A stretch of 64,000 bases of DNA from NCBI RefSeq assembly GCF_000209655.1, contig NC_015458.1, forward strand, positions 3,782,001 to 3,846,000. Direction: 5' to 3'. Origin of the DNA: Pusillimonas sp. T7-7 (GTDB lineage Bacteria > Pseudomonadota > Gammaproteobacteria > Burkholderiales > Burkholderiaceae_B). Positions within the stretch are counted from its first letter, which is position 1; every line of letters starts with the position of its first letter. Made by a program: the position numbers and the translations under genes. The notes under the pieces were generated by a model. That model had not been told where the DNA came from and did no database searches. It saw only the letters and a list, made by a program, of their open reading frames with translations. Shown here in pieces: positions 1-8,593 of this stretch.

Positions 1-176
1 TGGGTTGACATGGAAGGGGTATGTATCGACCCGGTCACTGCACAAGTAATAATGACTTTATTGGATGTTCTCAAGTTGGTCTCCTGTTCGGGGCAGCAGG
101 CATGCTGTACGCCGATAGAGGCTAACTCAGAACGATAGGGGTGGCAAGCTTCGATAAGCCGCCGACATGCTGGTGT

Positions 177-428
177 TCAGAATGTGATTTTTACAGACGG
201 TGCGCTGCGCTGGGCCTTGCCGTGGAACACCGCTTCAATATTGTTGCCATCCGGATCCAGAACAAAGGCGGCATAGTAGTCGGGGTGGTAATCACGGATT
301 CCAGGCGCGCCGTTATCCCGTCCGCCCGCAGCGAGTGCTGCCTTATAAAACGCGTCGACCATGGCCTTGTCCTGTGCCTGAAAGGCCGGATGCTTACATT
401 TGTGGTCACCATTGCCCGAAGAATACAC
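177..428 (-). pseudogene. C-terminal remnant of a VOC (glyoxalase/bleomycin-resistance) family protein
   Basis: The 83-codon frame from a possible GTG start encodes only the second half of a VOC-superfamily protein. It has the typical block VDAFYKAALAAGG, then a dense NGAPG stretch, HPDYYAAF and VLDPDGNNIEAV, whose Glu is the usual metal ligand. The family is normally about 120-130 residues; the first beta-alpha-beta-beta-beta unit, roughly 50 residues, is missing. The homologous part starts right where the upstream sulfatase gene stops, in another frame, and an in-frame TAG lies a few codons upstream, so no longer protein can be read. I infer a gene fragment left by a deletion or recombination. 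It could still be translated as a short peptide, but a working enzyme is unlikely. Confidence 0.72.
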
Positions 429-1968
429 CTGCCTTCTTGTACGCGTTGGTGCCTAGCTCGACAGCTTCGTAGCTGACTGTTGTACGCCGCTTCAGACCTG
501 CAAACCATGTCAGCAGGCGCTCGCGGCATTCGGCCCGTACCGGAGCATAGGCGGGATCCTGGCCCAGGTCGTGGAATTGATCCGGGTCTGCATGCAGATC
601 GTAAAGCTGCTCCGGTTCGTCCAGCCAGTACACATAGCGCCACTGGTCTGTGCGGACGGACCAGGCGCGGGCATTTTGCGGTGTCTTCCTGGTGAGCAAC
701 CTTGAAAGCCGATAGCTGTAATCCAGCTCTGAAAAAACACAATCCCGCCATTCTGTCGGATGCCCATGCAAGATGGGCAGCAAGCTGCGCCCTTCCAGAC
801 GGTGCATGGGCAGGGGTTGCTCCAACCAAGCGAGGATGGTGGGCAGAATATCTACGGACTCCACCATTTTTGACTCGGCTGTGCCCCGGGTAGCGTCAGC
901 TTCCGCGGAAGGATCGACCACGATCATGGGTACCTGCTGTACGGTGTCGTAGAACAGTTCTTTTTCGCCCAGCCAGTGATCCCCAAGGAAGTCGCCATGG
1001 TCAGCCGTGAAGACGATCAGGGTGTCGTCCATGAGCCCGGTGCGTTCCATATGATCGAATAGCCGGCCCAGTTGATCGTCCAGCTGCGTGATGAGCCCCT
1101 GATATGCAGGCCGCACAGTGCGTATGCATTCATCCATTGAAAAACTGATGCTTTCTTCGTGTTGGCGATACGCTGCCAGCACGGGGTGTGCGTTGTGTCG
1201 TTCGGCCTCGTTGCGCACGACAGGCAGGCACTGCTCAGGGCTGTACATGGCGTGGTAAGGGTCGGGAGCAATATAGGGCCAGTGCGGCTTCACATAGCTT
1301 AAATGCATGACCCAGGGCCGGTCACCTTCTTGCTCCATGAAGCGTAAGGCCTGGTCCGTCATGTAGGCGGTTTCGGAATGCTCTTCGCGCACCAGAGACG
1401 GGTATCGGGCATTGCGCATATGCCAGCCGCTTACCGGCATGCCATCGGGGCCTCGCGCGGAAATCACAAAGTCTGTCCAGGGGTCGCTCGATGCATAGCC
1501 ATGGCGGCGCAAATAGGCCGGATAGCCGCTTTCTTCGCCGGGTTCATGGTGACCATCGTAGCGATCAATCTCTTCGAAGCCGCCATTGCTTAGCAGGCGG
1601 CCCAATTCACTGCCGCCATCCAATGCCAGGCGTTCCAGGCCCGCATGGTCTACCATGACATGAGTCTTCCCTGCCAGCACCAGCTTGCGGTCGCTGGCTC
1701 GCAGGTATTCACCCAGTGTTATTTCTCCTACCGACAACGGCACACGGTTCCAGGTTGCCCCGTGCGTAGAGGGGTAGCGGCCGGTGTAGTAGCTCATGCG
1801 TGAGGGTCCGCACACGCCCGAGTTTACAAAGGCGCATTCAAACCGTACTCCTCTTTTTGCCAGAGCGTCGATATTTGGCGTGCGGATATATGGGTGGCCA
1901 TAGCATGCCAGGTGATCCGCACGCAGTTGATCTGCCATGATGAAAAGAACGTTCTTGGCTGAACTCAT
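406..1968 (-). CDS. Sulfatase family hydrolase (choline-sulfatase/phosphonate-monoesterase-like)
   Basis: A 520-residue alkaline-phosphatase-superfamily sulfatase. The N terminus carries the metal-binding start of the fold (IMADQLRADHL), and residues 53-57 read C-G-P-S-R. This is the C/S-x-P-S-R signature whose Cys is oxidised to formylglycine in type I sulfatases. The second metal site is visible in FTADHGDFLGDH. No signal peptide is present, so it should act in the cytoplasm on an imported sulfate or phosphonate ester; the substrate cannot be told. It lies 28 bp downstream of a Bug receptor gene on the same strand, suggesting a receptor-sulfatase transcription unit. Its 3' end overlaps a VOC remnant. 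Confidence 0.87.
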   Translation of the reverse strand: MSSAKNVLFIMADQLRADHLACYGHPYIRTPNIDALAKRGVRFECAFVNSGVCGPSRMSYYTGRYPSTHGATWNRVPLSVGEITLGEYLRASDRKLVLAGKTHVMVDHAGLERLALDGGSELGRLLSNGGFEEIDRYDGHHEPGEESGYPAYLRRHGYASSDPWTDFVISARGPDGMPVSGWHMRNARYPSLVREEHSETAYMTDQALRFMEQEGDRPWVMHLSYVKPHWPYIAPDPYHAMYSPEQCLPVVRNEAERHNAHPVLAAYRQHEESISFSMDECIRTVRPAYQGLITQLDDQLGRLFDHMERTGLMDDTLIVFTADHGDFLGDHWLGEKELFYDTVQQVPMIVVDPSAEADATRGTAESKMVESVDILPTILAWLEQPLPMHRLEGRSLLPILHGHPTEWRDCVFSELDYSYRLSRLLTRKTPQNARAWSVRTDQWRYVYWLDEPEQLYDLHADPDQFHDLGQDPAYAPVRAECRERLLTWFAGLKRRTTVSYEAVELGTNAYKKAGVFFGQW

Positions 1969-1996
1969 CGGTGTTGCCTGATACTTGTTTATTAAT

Positions 1997-2980
1997 CTAT
2001 TTAGTGACGACGAAGCCTGATGCCTTGACCACGGGAGCCCACTGAGCGCGGAATGCGTCCACCAGCTTGCCCGTTTCCTGTGCGTTGGCAGACACTGGAA
2101 TCAAGTCGCCATCCAGCAGCGTTTTGCGTACCGCAGGATCGGCCGTAACCGATTTGATGACCTCGCCCAGCATGCCGGCTTTGTCCTTGGGCATCGATGA
2201 AGAGGCAAAAAAGGTATTCCAGCCTGATGCCTGCAGGTCGATGCCGGCTTGCTTGAAGGTAGGGACATCTGGCAGGTTCGCTTCGCGCTCTTGCCCCGAC
2301 GAGGCCAGGATGCGTATACGCTTGCCCTGATGCTGGCGGGTCAGTACATCCAGCGTGTCGATGGCTACCGGAACGGCGCCGCCAATCAGGTCGGTAATGA
2401 CGGGCGCTGATCCTCGGTAGCCCACGATCTGGCCTTCGACCCCAATTTGCTTGGCAAGCATCAATCCAAAGAAATGCGGCAGGCTGCCGGTTGCGGGAAC
2501 GCCAACATTGAACTGTTCGGGATTGGACTTGGCCCAATCAACCAGACCTTGCATATCCTTGATTTGGCTGTCTGCGGAGACGGCAACGCCAAAACCATAC
2601 TCAGTCACCATGGATACAGGCTGGAAGTCTTTTTCTGCGTCGTAGGCCAGGCTCTCAAAAACAAGGGGCGCCACCACCATCACAGCGGGGTTGCCCAACA
2701 GGAGCATATTGTCATTGGGGCCGGCGTTCTTGACATGCTGCGCGGCAATACGGCCGCCCGCACCTGTTTTATTCTCGACAACGACAGATACGCCCAGCTT
2801 GTCCTGCAAGTTGTTCGCCACGATACGGGCGGCGCGATCAGTGGCGCCGCCGGGCGCGTAACCCACGACTATGGTTAGCGGTTCGGACAGCTTGCTTGCC
2901 GTACCTTGTGCGGCGCCCGCGGTGCAAGCGGCGAACAGGAGGCCGGGCAGCAAGGCTGCCCGGATGGTGCTCTTGATCAT
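1997..2980 (-). CDS. Bug-family tripartite tricarboxylate transporter substrate-binding protein
   Basis: A 327-residue periplasmic receptor with an N-terminal signal peptide (basic start, hydrophobic core, cut near GAAQG). The Bug-family ligand loop VVGYAPGGATDRAAR follows the first strand, and a second typical block is VVVENKTGAGGRIAA. A good ribosome-binding site (AGGAG) precedes the ATG. Such receptors normally work with TctA and TctB membrane proteins; neither is in the window, so this is an orphan receptor, as is common in Burkholderiales. It probably shares a transcript with the sulfatase downstream and is divergent from a MarR regulator. The ligand is unknown; Bug proteins bind carboxylates and other small organic molecules. 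Confidence 0.93.
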   Translation of the reverse strand: MIKSTIRAALLPGLLFAACTAGAAQGTASKLSEPLTIVVGYAPGGATDRAARIVANNLQDKLGVSVVVENKTGAGGRIAAQHVKNAGPNDNMLLLGNPAVMVVAPLVFESLAYDAEKDFQPVSMVTEYGFGVAVSADSQIKDMQGLVDWAKSNPEQFNVGVPATGSLPHFFGLMLAKQIGVEGQIVGYRGSAPVITDLIGGAVPVAIDTLDVLTRQHQGKRIRILASSGQEREANLPDVPTFKQAGIDLQASGWNTFFASSSMPKDKAGMLGEVIKSVTADPAVRKTLLDGDLIPVSANAQETGKLVDAFRAQWAPVVKASGFVVTK

Positions 2981-3036
2981 GATGGGGTCTCCTCAGACTT
3001 GATTTGTCTTAATATTGAGAGGCAGCTTACCAAGCG

Positions 3037-3051
3037 GAACATTAATTGTTC
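3037..3051. promoter_or_regulatory. Candidate MarR operator (imperfect inverted repeat)
   Basis: In the 120 bp between the divergent Bug and MarR genes, GAACA and TGTTC arms flank an AT-rich 5 bp centre. A second short dyad, AGAC-N7-GTCT, lies at about 2995-3010. MarR proteins commonly bind such dyads in their own divergent promoter regions. This rests on position and symmetry only. Confidence 0.3.
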
Positions 3052-3100
3052 TAATCAAGTATCTGGCCGTCAGGGAAAGTTCTGACCTATAGGCACGAAA

Positions 3101-3637
3101 ATGACAGACTCTATACAGGGGGCATTGCGCACCGCTGCTGCGCCGGACGGCCTGCCGACGCTGGGCGAGATGATGATGTTCAGGCTGTACCGCGCATGGT
3201 CGGCGGGCAACCCCATCTTTACGCGCTTGTGTGAGGGGCGCTTTAACATCACTCGCCGCGAGTGGCGCTTGTTGGCGATTGCAGTACAGCATGCCAGTCT
3301 GACTTCTACCCAATTGGCCCACGCGGCCGCGCTGGATGCGCCACGTACGTCGCGTGCAGTGAGCTCTTTATGTGGCAAAGGCCTGCTGGCGCGCAGCCGT
3401 GACCCTGGCGACGCCCGAACCGTACATGTATCCGTCACTGAGCAGGGCTTGGGCCTGTATCAGCAGATTATGCCGGTGGTTGCATCGCTGAATGATGTGA
3501 TCTTTCAGGATCTGGATACCTCAGAGCTACAAGCTCTGGGGTCCATGCTGGATCGTATCGTACGCCGGGCGGAGCAAATGATTGAAGACGACTTGGTCAA
3601 GGAAAGGCCGCACAGAAGCCGCCCGGGCAAGGCATAG
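3101..3637 (+). CDS. MarR-family transcriptional regulator
   Basis: A 178-residue protein with the winged-helix layout of MarR. A dimerisation helix (about residues 20-45) is followed by a helix-turn-helix (LTSTQLAHAAALDAPRTSRA, about 67-87) and a wing containing SRDPGDARTVHVSVT, the usual D-x-R wing tip, then C-terminal dimer helices. It is divergent from the Bug receptor and sulfatase, which makes that pair its likely target; the ligand may be the transported compound or its product. The C terminus is unusually basic (RPHRSRPGKA). Family assignment is firm; target and effector are inference. Confidence 0.9.
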   Translation: MTDSIQGALRTAAAPDGLPTLGEMMMFRLYRAWSAGNPIFTRLCEGRFNITRREWRLLAIAVQHASLTSTQLAHAAALDAPRTSRAVSSLCGKGLLARSRDPGDARTVHVSVTEQGLGLYQQIMPVVASLNDVIFQDLDTSELQALGSMLDRIVRRAEQMIEDDLVKERPHRSRPGKA

Positions 3638-3669
3638 AAGCACGACTCCATACAAAGAGCCGACAAGGC

Positions 3670-4584
3670 TTACCGCTCACCCGCCTCCATATCGCGCACC
3701 AACTGTTTCATGGCGGCAAGTTGTGCAGGCGTCAAGGGCCATGCAGCAGGCGGCCTGGCCGGCCCGCAGTCATTGCCCACCAACTGCAGTGCGGCCTTTA
3801 CGCCGGTAACGTTTGTGCCATTGAACTCTTCAGCGCGTATGGCCTCGAATGCCTCTATACGCCGAATCAATTGCATGGCAAGCGCGTAATCGTTTGCGCG
3901 CAGCGCCTGCAGTATGGCAACCGATTTTTCAGGCCAGATATTGATGAGTCCCGACGTAAAGCCTTGTGCGCCCACCGCACACAGTGCTGGGGCCCAGGTT
4001 TCCGCCAGGCCGCCCACCCAGATGACATCGGGGTTTGCTTGTTGAATGGCTTTGGCCAGATTCATGGCGTTGGGCGTAGCCCATTTTACGCCCGCAACCG
4101 ATGGAATCTGCGTCAGGCTGACAATGGCGTCCGTACCTATGGCGTCATTGCGCAGGTAGAGCATGACTGGCAAACCATCGGCTGCGTCGGCCACACGCTT
4201 GATGTAGTCGACCAGCCCTCGTGGCGATACAAAGGGGTCCGGCGGCTGATGCACCATGATGCCATCCACGCCTGCCCGGCGGGATGCGCGCGCCAGGGCA
4301 CATGCTTCGTGCACGCTGCGTCCTACACCGTTGATGACCGGTACGCGACCTGCCGCCATGTCCTTTACCGCCTCCATCATGGCTTGCGCCTCGGCGGCCT
4401 GCAGTGCATAGAATTCGCTGGTATTGCCGTTGACGACCAGGATGTCCACGTTTGCAGCTATGGCCCGGGTCATAACCGGTTCAAGCCGTTTTGGGTCTAT
4501 CTTGTCGTTGGCGTCGAATGGTGTTACCAGTATTCCGGAGATGCCGGTCAAGGCCTGGCGCAATGAGTTGGGTATGGTGGTCAT
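3670..4584 (-). CDS. Dihydrodipicolinate synthase/N-acetylneuraminate lyase family aldolase or dehydratase
   Basis: A 304-residue class I lyase. The N-terminal strand ISGILVTPFDANDKID, the NGNTSEFYAL substrate-carboxylate loop (T-S-E in place of the usual T-G/T-E), the barrel Tyr in VMLYLRNDA (Y143) and the Schiff-base Lys in VAGVKWATP (K167) are all present. The LYLRNDA form and the ending VGNDCGPARPP resemble 5-dehydro-4-deoxyglucarate dehydratases more than lysine-pathway DapA. The start at 4584 was chosen over an upstream in-frame ATG at 4668 because it matches family length and avoids overlap with the gene upstream. It lies 58 bp downstream of the ThDP enzyme, probably in one operon. With the galactarate-dehydratase homologue nearby, a role in aldarate breakdown is plausible but unproven. 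Confidence 0.85.
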   Translation of the reverse strand: MTTIPNSLRQALTGISGILVTPFDANDKIDPKRLEPVMTRAIAANVDILVVNGNTSEFYALQAAEAQAMMEAVKDMAAGRVPVINGVGRSVHEACALARASRRAGVDGIMVHQPPDPFVSPRGLVDYIKRVADAADGLPVMLYLRNDAIGTDAIVSLTQIPSVAGVKWATPNAMNLAKAIQQANPDVIWVGGLAETWAPALCAVGAQGFTSGLINIWPEKSVAILQALRANDYALAMQLIRRIEAFEAIRAEEFNGTNVTGVKAALQLVGNDCGPARPPAAWPLTPAQLAAMKQLVRDMEAGER

Positions 4585-4642
4585 GGTGCTGCCTTTTAAA
4601 AAATGGTCGTGCGGAACTGCGTGAAACAGAGGCCGCTTGTCG

Positions 4643-6367
4643 TCAGAGGATGACGCTGGTTCGTACATCGGCGTCGTCTGCCAACCTCATGGACGGCGTG
4701 ATTTGGCGCGGATCCACTTGCAGCTCCAGAAGAGCCAGGCCTGCGGCATCCTGGGCCCGTTTGAATGCGGCCGGAAAGTCATTGGCGTGGGTCACGGTTT
4801 CAGCATGAGCGCCAAAAGATCGGGCGAGCGCCGTATAGTCCGGCCCCTTCAAACGGGTTCCGCTGATCCGATCCGGGTGATGGCGTTCCTGGTGCATGCG
4901 TATGGTTCCATACATGCCGTTGTTGACTACCAACACGATGAGCGAGGCGCCATATTCCGCCGCCGTGGACAATTCTTGCGGATACATCAGGAAGCAGCCG
5001 TCGCCGGCAACGCACACTACGCTGCGGTCAGTGTGACGCAGGGCGGCAGCAACAGCGGCAGGCAGGCCGTAGCCCATGGCGCCGCAGGTGCTGGCCAGCT
5101 CTGTCCGGCCAGCCCGATATTGATAAAAACGGTGCAGCCACACGGAATAGTTTCCGGCGCCATTGGTCAGGATGGCGTCGTCAGGCAAGGACTCAGACAG
5201 ATGCTGGACGACCGCAGCCATGTCCACCCCGCTATGCTTGGGCGACAGGGCAGGAGCCATGCAAAAGGCTTCATGATCAGCGCGTGCGCTTTGCGTCTGT
5301 TCTTGCCACGGCAGCTGGACGGGTGCGGCGGTTTGGGCCAGCACCGACACGGCGGACTCAATATCGCACTGTACGGCCACTTTGGCCTGGTAAACCCGAC
5401 CCAGCTCGTTCACGTCGGCATGAATATGGATTAAATCCTGTTTGCTGCGCCCCGGCGTCAGCAGGCTATAGCTGTCGGTGCTGACGTCTCCCAATCGTGT
5501 TCCTATGGCCAGAATCAGGTCTGCTTCGCGGATGCGCTGTGCGAGTTTGGGGTTCATGCCCAGGCTCATATGGCCAACATAATGCGGATCCCGATTGTCC
5601 AGAATATCCTGACGACGGAAGGCGCAGGCAACAGGCAGTTTCCAGCGATGCACGAAGCTGGATAGTGCCGCGCGGCTCGATTCGCTCCAGTTTGAGCCTC
5701 CGACCACCACCAGAGGGCGTTGTGCCTGACCCAAGGCCGCGGTAATTTGTTCTTGAGTCTGCACCGATAGGGCGCAAGCCTGAACGGGGGAGGCAGGGCA
5801 GTCGGGTGCGTGGCAGGGTTCGGTCAGCATGTCCTCTGGCAGGGATACGACCACAGGCCCGGGCCGGCCCGATACGGCCGTATGAAACGCGCGGGCAATG
5901 ATTTCGGGTATGCGGTTGGCGTCTGTGATTTCGACCACCCATTTGGCCAGCGAACCGAACATCGCCTGGTAATCCACTTCCTGAAAGGCTTCACGGCCAG
6001 CTTGATCGCGTGCGATCTGGCCTACGAACAGAATCATCGGGGTGGAGTCTTGTTGTGCGATATGCACGCCAATGCTTGCATGCGTGGCGCCTGGTCCGCG
6101 TGTGACCATGCAGATTCCAGGCCTGCCTGTCAGTTTGCCGTCGGCCTCGGCCATATTGGCGGCCCCGCCCTCGTGCTTGGCCACGACCAACTCTATTTCG
6201 TCCGCATCATGGAGGGCATTCAGCACTTCCAGATAACTTTCGCCTGGCACACAGAAGATGCGATCCACGCCGTGCACGCGCAAGGCGTCAACGATGGCCT
6301 GCCCCCCGCTGCGGGGATTTGTTCCGGTGTCCGTATCCTTATTCATGGATGCAGTCGCACTCTTCAT
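4643..6367 (-). CDS. Acetolactate synthase-like thiamine diphosphate-dependent enzyme
   Basis: A 574-residue ThDP enzyme with the three-domain layout of acetohydroxyacid synthase large subunits. The N-terminal pyrimidine-binding domain has the activating Glu in KHEGGAANMAE (E66), a central domain follows, and the C-terminal pyrophosphate domain carries GDG (455-457) through NN (482-483), the classic ThDP motif. No regulatory small subunit follows, and the gene is not near ilv genes, so a catabolic carboligase or decarboxylase is more likely than branched-chain amino-acid synthesis. A strong AAGGAG precedes the ATG. It is paired with a DHDPS-family lyase downstream and divergent from a Bug receptor. 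The exact reaction is not assigned. Confidence 0.88.
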   Translation of the reverse strand: MKSATASMNKDTDTGTNPRSGGQAIVDALRVHGVDRIFCVPGESYLEVLNALHDADEIELVVAKHEGGAANMAEADGKLTGRPGICMVTRGPGATHASIGVHIAQQDSTPMILFVGQIARDQAGREAFQEVDYQAMFGSLAKWVVEITDANRIPEIIARAFHTAVSGRPGPVVVSLPEDMLTEPCHAPDCPASPVQACALSVQTQEQITAALGQAQRPLVVVGGSNWSESSRAALSSFVHRWKLPVACAFRRQDILDNRDPHYVGHMSLGMNPKLAQRIREADLILAIGTRLGDVSTDSYSLLTPGRSKQDLIHIHADVNELGRVYQAKVAVQCDIESAVSVLAQTAAPVQLPWQEQTQSARADHEAFCMAPALSPKHSGVDMAAVVQHLSESLPDDAILTNGAGNYSVWLHRFYQYRAGRTELASTCGAMGYGLPAAVAAALRHTDRSVVCVAGDGCFLMYPQELSTAAEYGASLIVLVVNNGMYGTIRMHQERHHPDRISGTRLKGPDYTALARSFGAHAETVTHANDFPAAFKRAQDAAGLALLELQVDPRQITPSMRLADDADVRTSVIL

Positions 6368-6591
6368 CTGCCTTCTCCTTGGAAATCAATATGCCTGATG
6401 GATGGCGATGCAGTGTATAGAGGCATTGATGCTTGGGGGTATGGCCGGCCCTTCATTTCTGATATGTAGAAAACACATAGCCCACAGCAGTTGCCTGCAC
6501 CTAGAATCGTCCCGGTCCCTTGCCAGAGGCGTGATTCCGTCGCTGGTGCTCGGGTAGTCATGCAAGATAAAAACTCAGGAGACTTTGATTC

Positions 6592-7581
6592 ATGAAGAAC
6601 ATCAAGAAGCCGTTGTTGACGCTGCTCGGCACGATTGCGCTGGGCGTGGCTTGCGCATCGCCAGCTGTAGCCAACGAGGCATGGCCGGAACAAGCTATAA
6701 CGTACGTTGTGCCGTTCTCACCTGGCGGCGCCACGGATATTATCGGGCGTACATACAGCAGCATCATCGGTAAAACACTGGGTGAGTCTGTGGTGGTCGA
6801 GAACAGGCCGGGTACGGGCGGCAGCCTGGGCTCGGCCTATGCATCCCGTGCCAAGCCCGACGGCTACACCATAGTGGGCGGTACGATCAGCTCGCATTCG
6901 ATCAATGTCAGCATGTACCCGTCGATCGGCTACGATCCGATCACGTCGTTCACGCCAGTCATCCTTACCGGCACTTTGCCCAATGTGGTGGTGGTTCGTG
7001 CCGATAGCGATATCAAGTCGGTGGACGACTTGATCAACAGAGCCAAGACCAAGCAAGACGGCGTGACGTTCGGCTCTTCCGGCGTAGGATCTTCGCAGCA
7101 CCTGGCTGGTGAGTTGTTTGCCAAAACCATAGGCGCCAAGATGCTGCATGTGCCATACAAGGGTAGCGCACCGTCATTGCAGGCTCTGGTTGCCGGCGAT
7201 ATTGACCTGCTGTTCGACAACATCACATCGGCTGTTCCCTTGATCGAATCGGGACAGCTGCGGGCGTTGGCCGTAACATCTTCGACGCCGGCGGAAGCTC
7301 TTCCTGGTGTAAAACCGCTCAAGGAGCTGGGCCTGGACGACTATGAGGTTGTGTCCTGGCAGGCAGTCTTCGCACCGGCAGGAACACCCAAGCCCATAGT
7401 CGACAAGCTCTATAAGGCTATGCATGCCGCCCTGCAAAAACCGGAAGTACAAGAACGCTTCAAGTCGCTGGGGCTGACAATTTCTGGTGCTGGGCCGGAA
7501 GAGCTGGGTGCTTTCCAGAAGGCGGAAGTAGAGAAATGGGCTGCTGTTGTCAAAAGCGCGAATCTCAAGGTGCAGAACTGA
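6592..7581 (+). CDS. Bug-family tripartite tricarboxylate transporter substrate-binding protein
   Basis: A 329-residue periplasmic receptor. It has a clear signal peptide ending near ASPAVANEA, then the Bug motifs VVPFSPGGATDIIGR and VVVENRPGTGGSLG. An AGGAG lies upstream of the ATG. It is a second orphan receptor: no TctA/TctB genes are present. It diverges from the ThDP/DHDPS pair (224 bp shared upstream region) and ends inside the converging LysR gene, with the last 17 bp overlapping. The context suggests uptake of a substrate for the neighbouring catabolic enzymes. The ligand cannot be read from sequence. Confidence 0.93.
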   Translation: MKNIKKPLLTLLGTIALGVACASPAVANEAWPEQAITYVVPFSPGGATDIIGRTYSSIIGKTLGESVVVENRPGTGGSLGSAYASRAKPDGYTIVGGTISSHSINVSMYPSIGYDPITSFTPVILTGTLPNVVVVRADSDIKSVDDLINRAKTKQDGVTFGSSGVGSSQHLAGELFAKTIGAKMLHVPYKGSAPSLQALVAGDIDLLFDNITSAVPLIESGQLRALAVTSSTPAEALPGVKPLKELGLDDYEVVSWQAVFAPAGTPKPIVDKLYKAMHAALQKPEVQERFKSLGLTISGAGPEELGAFQKAEVEKWAAVVKSANLKVQN

Positions 7582-8527
7582 GCTTTTGAGCGTGGGACGA
7601 CTGATATTCCCTGGCACCGGGCCAGCGACCGCTGGATACCCGGTCGCCAACAAGCTGCCGTATTTGCTGCAGGATGTCCCACTGCCCGACCACGGCCGGC
7701 CGGTTTCGGGCGGTGGCAATGGCGACTTCCCGCACGACCTCCGGTTCAACAAGCCGCGCAGCCTGCAGAGTGCCTCGCGCGACTTCGTCGGCTGCGGTGG
7801 CCAGAGGCATAATGGCACAGCCTATGCCGGCCTGGACCAGGTTCTTGGTGATGGCGTTGGACCCGTCCGACTCAACGGCGATCTTCAGGCTGGTGTTGTG
7901 ATCTGCGGCCAGGCTTTGAACCAATCCGCGCACGCCGTGCGGCGTGCTGGGCAAAATCAGTTGCCGCTCCAGCATTTCGGGAACCGTGATGCTGGGTCCC
8001 AGGGCAGGGGAGTCTGGTGGCGCGATCAAATACAGGGGCTCGTGCATCAGGATGTCGACATCGACCAGGGCGGACTGGCTGGGCACATAAAGCAACGCGA
8101 TATCGATTTTCCCTTCAACCAGCCAATTGATGATCTGGTGCCCCATGGTTTCGACCATGCGCAGGCGTGTTCCGGGAAAGCGGGCTTGCAAGGTCCGGGC
8201 AATATCGGCAAAGCTGTATTGGGCCAAGGTGGGTTGTGCGGCAATAACCAATTCAGAAGGGCCTTCGTCGGCCAGTGCCATGGCCAGTCTGCGGGTCTCG
8301 TCCAGGGCGTTGGCGACCGCTCGTGCGCGCGTAAGCAAAAGAGTGCCGGCATGGGTAAGCACCACTCCGCGACCGCTGCGGTGAAACAGCCGCACATTCA
8401 GATCAGCTTCCAGTCGGGCAATATGGCGCGTCATGGTTGATTGCTCGATGCCAAGCTCGATGGCCGTTCGCGAGATGCTGCCCAGCTCGGCTATCCGTAC
8501 GAAGTATTCAAGAGAGGTGGGGTTCAC
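7565..8527 (-). CDS. LysR-family transcriptional regulator
   Basis: A 320-residue LTTR. The N-terminal helix-turn-helix is typical: LEYFVRIAELGSISRTA followed by LGIEQSTMTRHIARLEADL and the RLFHRSGRGVVLT wing. The rest is the two-lobed periplasmic-binding-like effector domain. The gene diverges from the alpha-hydroxyacid oxidase/galactarate dehydratase pair across a 66 bp intergenic space, the standard arrangement for an LTTR and its target. It converges with and overlaps the Bug receptor gene by 17 bp, leaving no room for a separate terminator. The effector is unknown; a sugar acid or hydroxy acid would fit the neighbours. Confidence 0.93.
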   Translation of the reverse strand: MNPTSLEYFVRIAELGSISRTAIELGIEQSTMTRHIARLEADLNVRLFHRSGRGVVLTHAGTLLLTRARAVANALDETRRLAMALADEGPSELVIAAQPTLAQYSFADIARTLQARFPGTRLRMVETMGHQIINWLVEGKIDIALLYVPSQSALVDVDILMHEPLYLIAPPDSPALGPSITVPEMLERQLILPSTPHGVRGLVQSLAADHNTSLKIAVESDGSNAITKNLVQAGIGCAIMPLATAADEVARGTLQAARLVEPEVVREVAIATARNRPAVVGQWDILQQIRQLVGDRVSSGRWPGAREYQSSHAQKLSSAP

Positions 8528-8593
8528 GTAATATCAGGCCTCTTGTTCAATGCTGGTCAAACTTGCTTTTTAACTTAATTACCGTACACCCTT

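Noticed and set aside
1..176. Short 34-codon frame ending at 125
   Set aside because: No similarity, no ribosome-binding site of note and too short; the first 176 bases hold nothing I can support.
4585..4668. Upstream start for the DHDPS-family lyase
   Set aside because: It would overlap the ThDP gene and add 28 non-family residues; the ATG at 4584 fits better.
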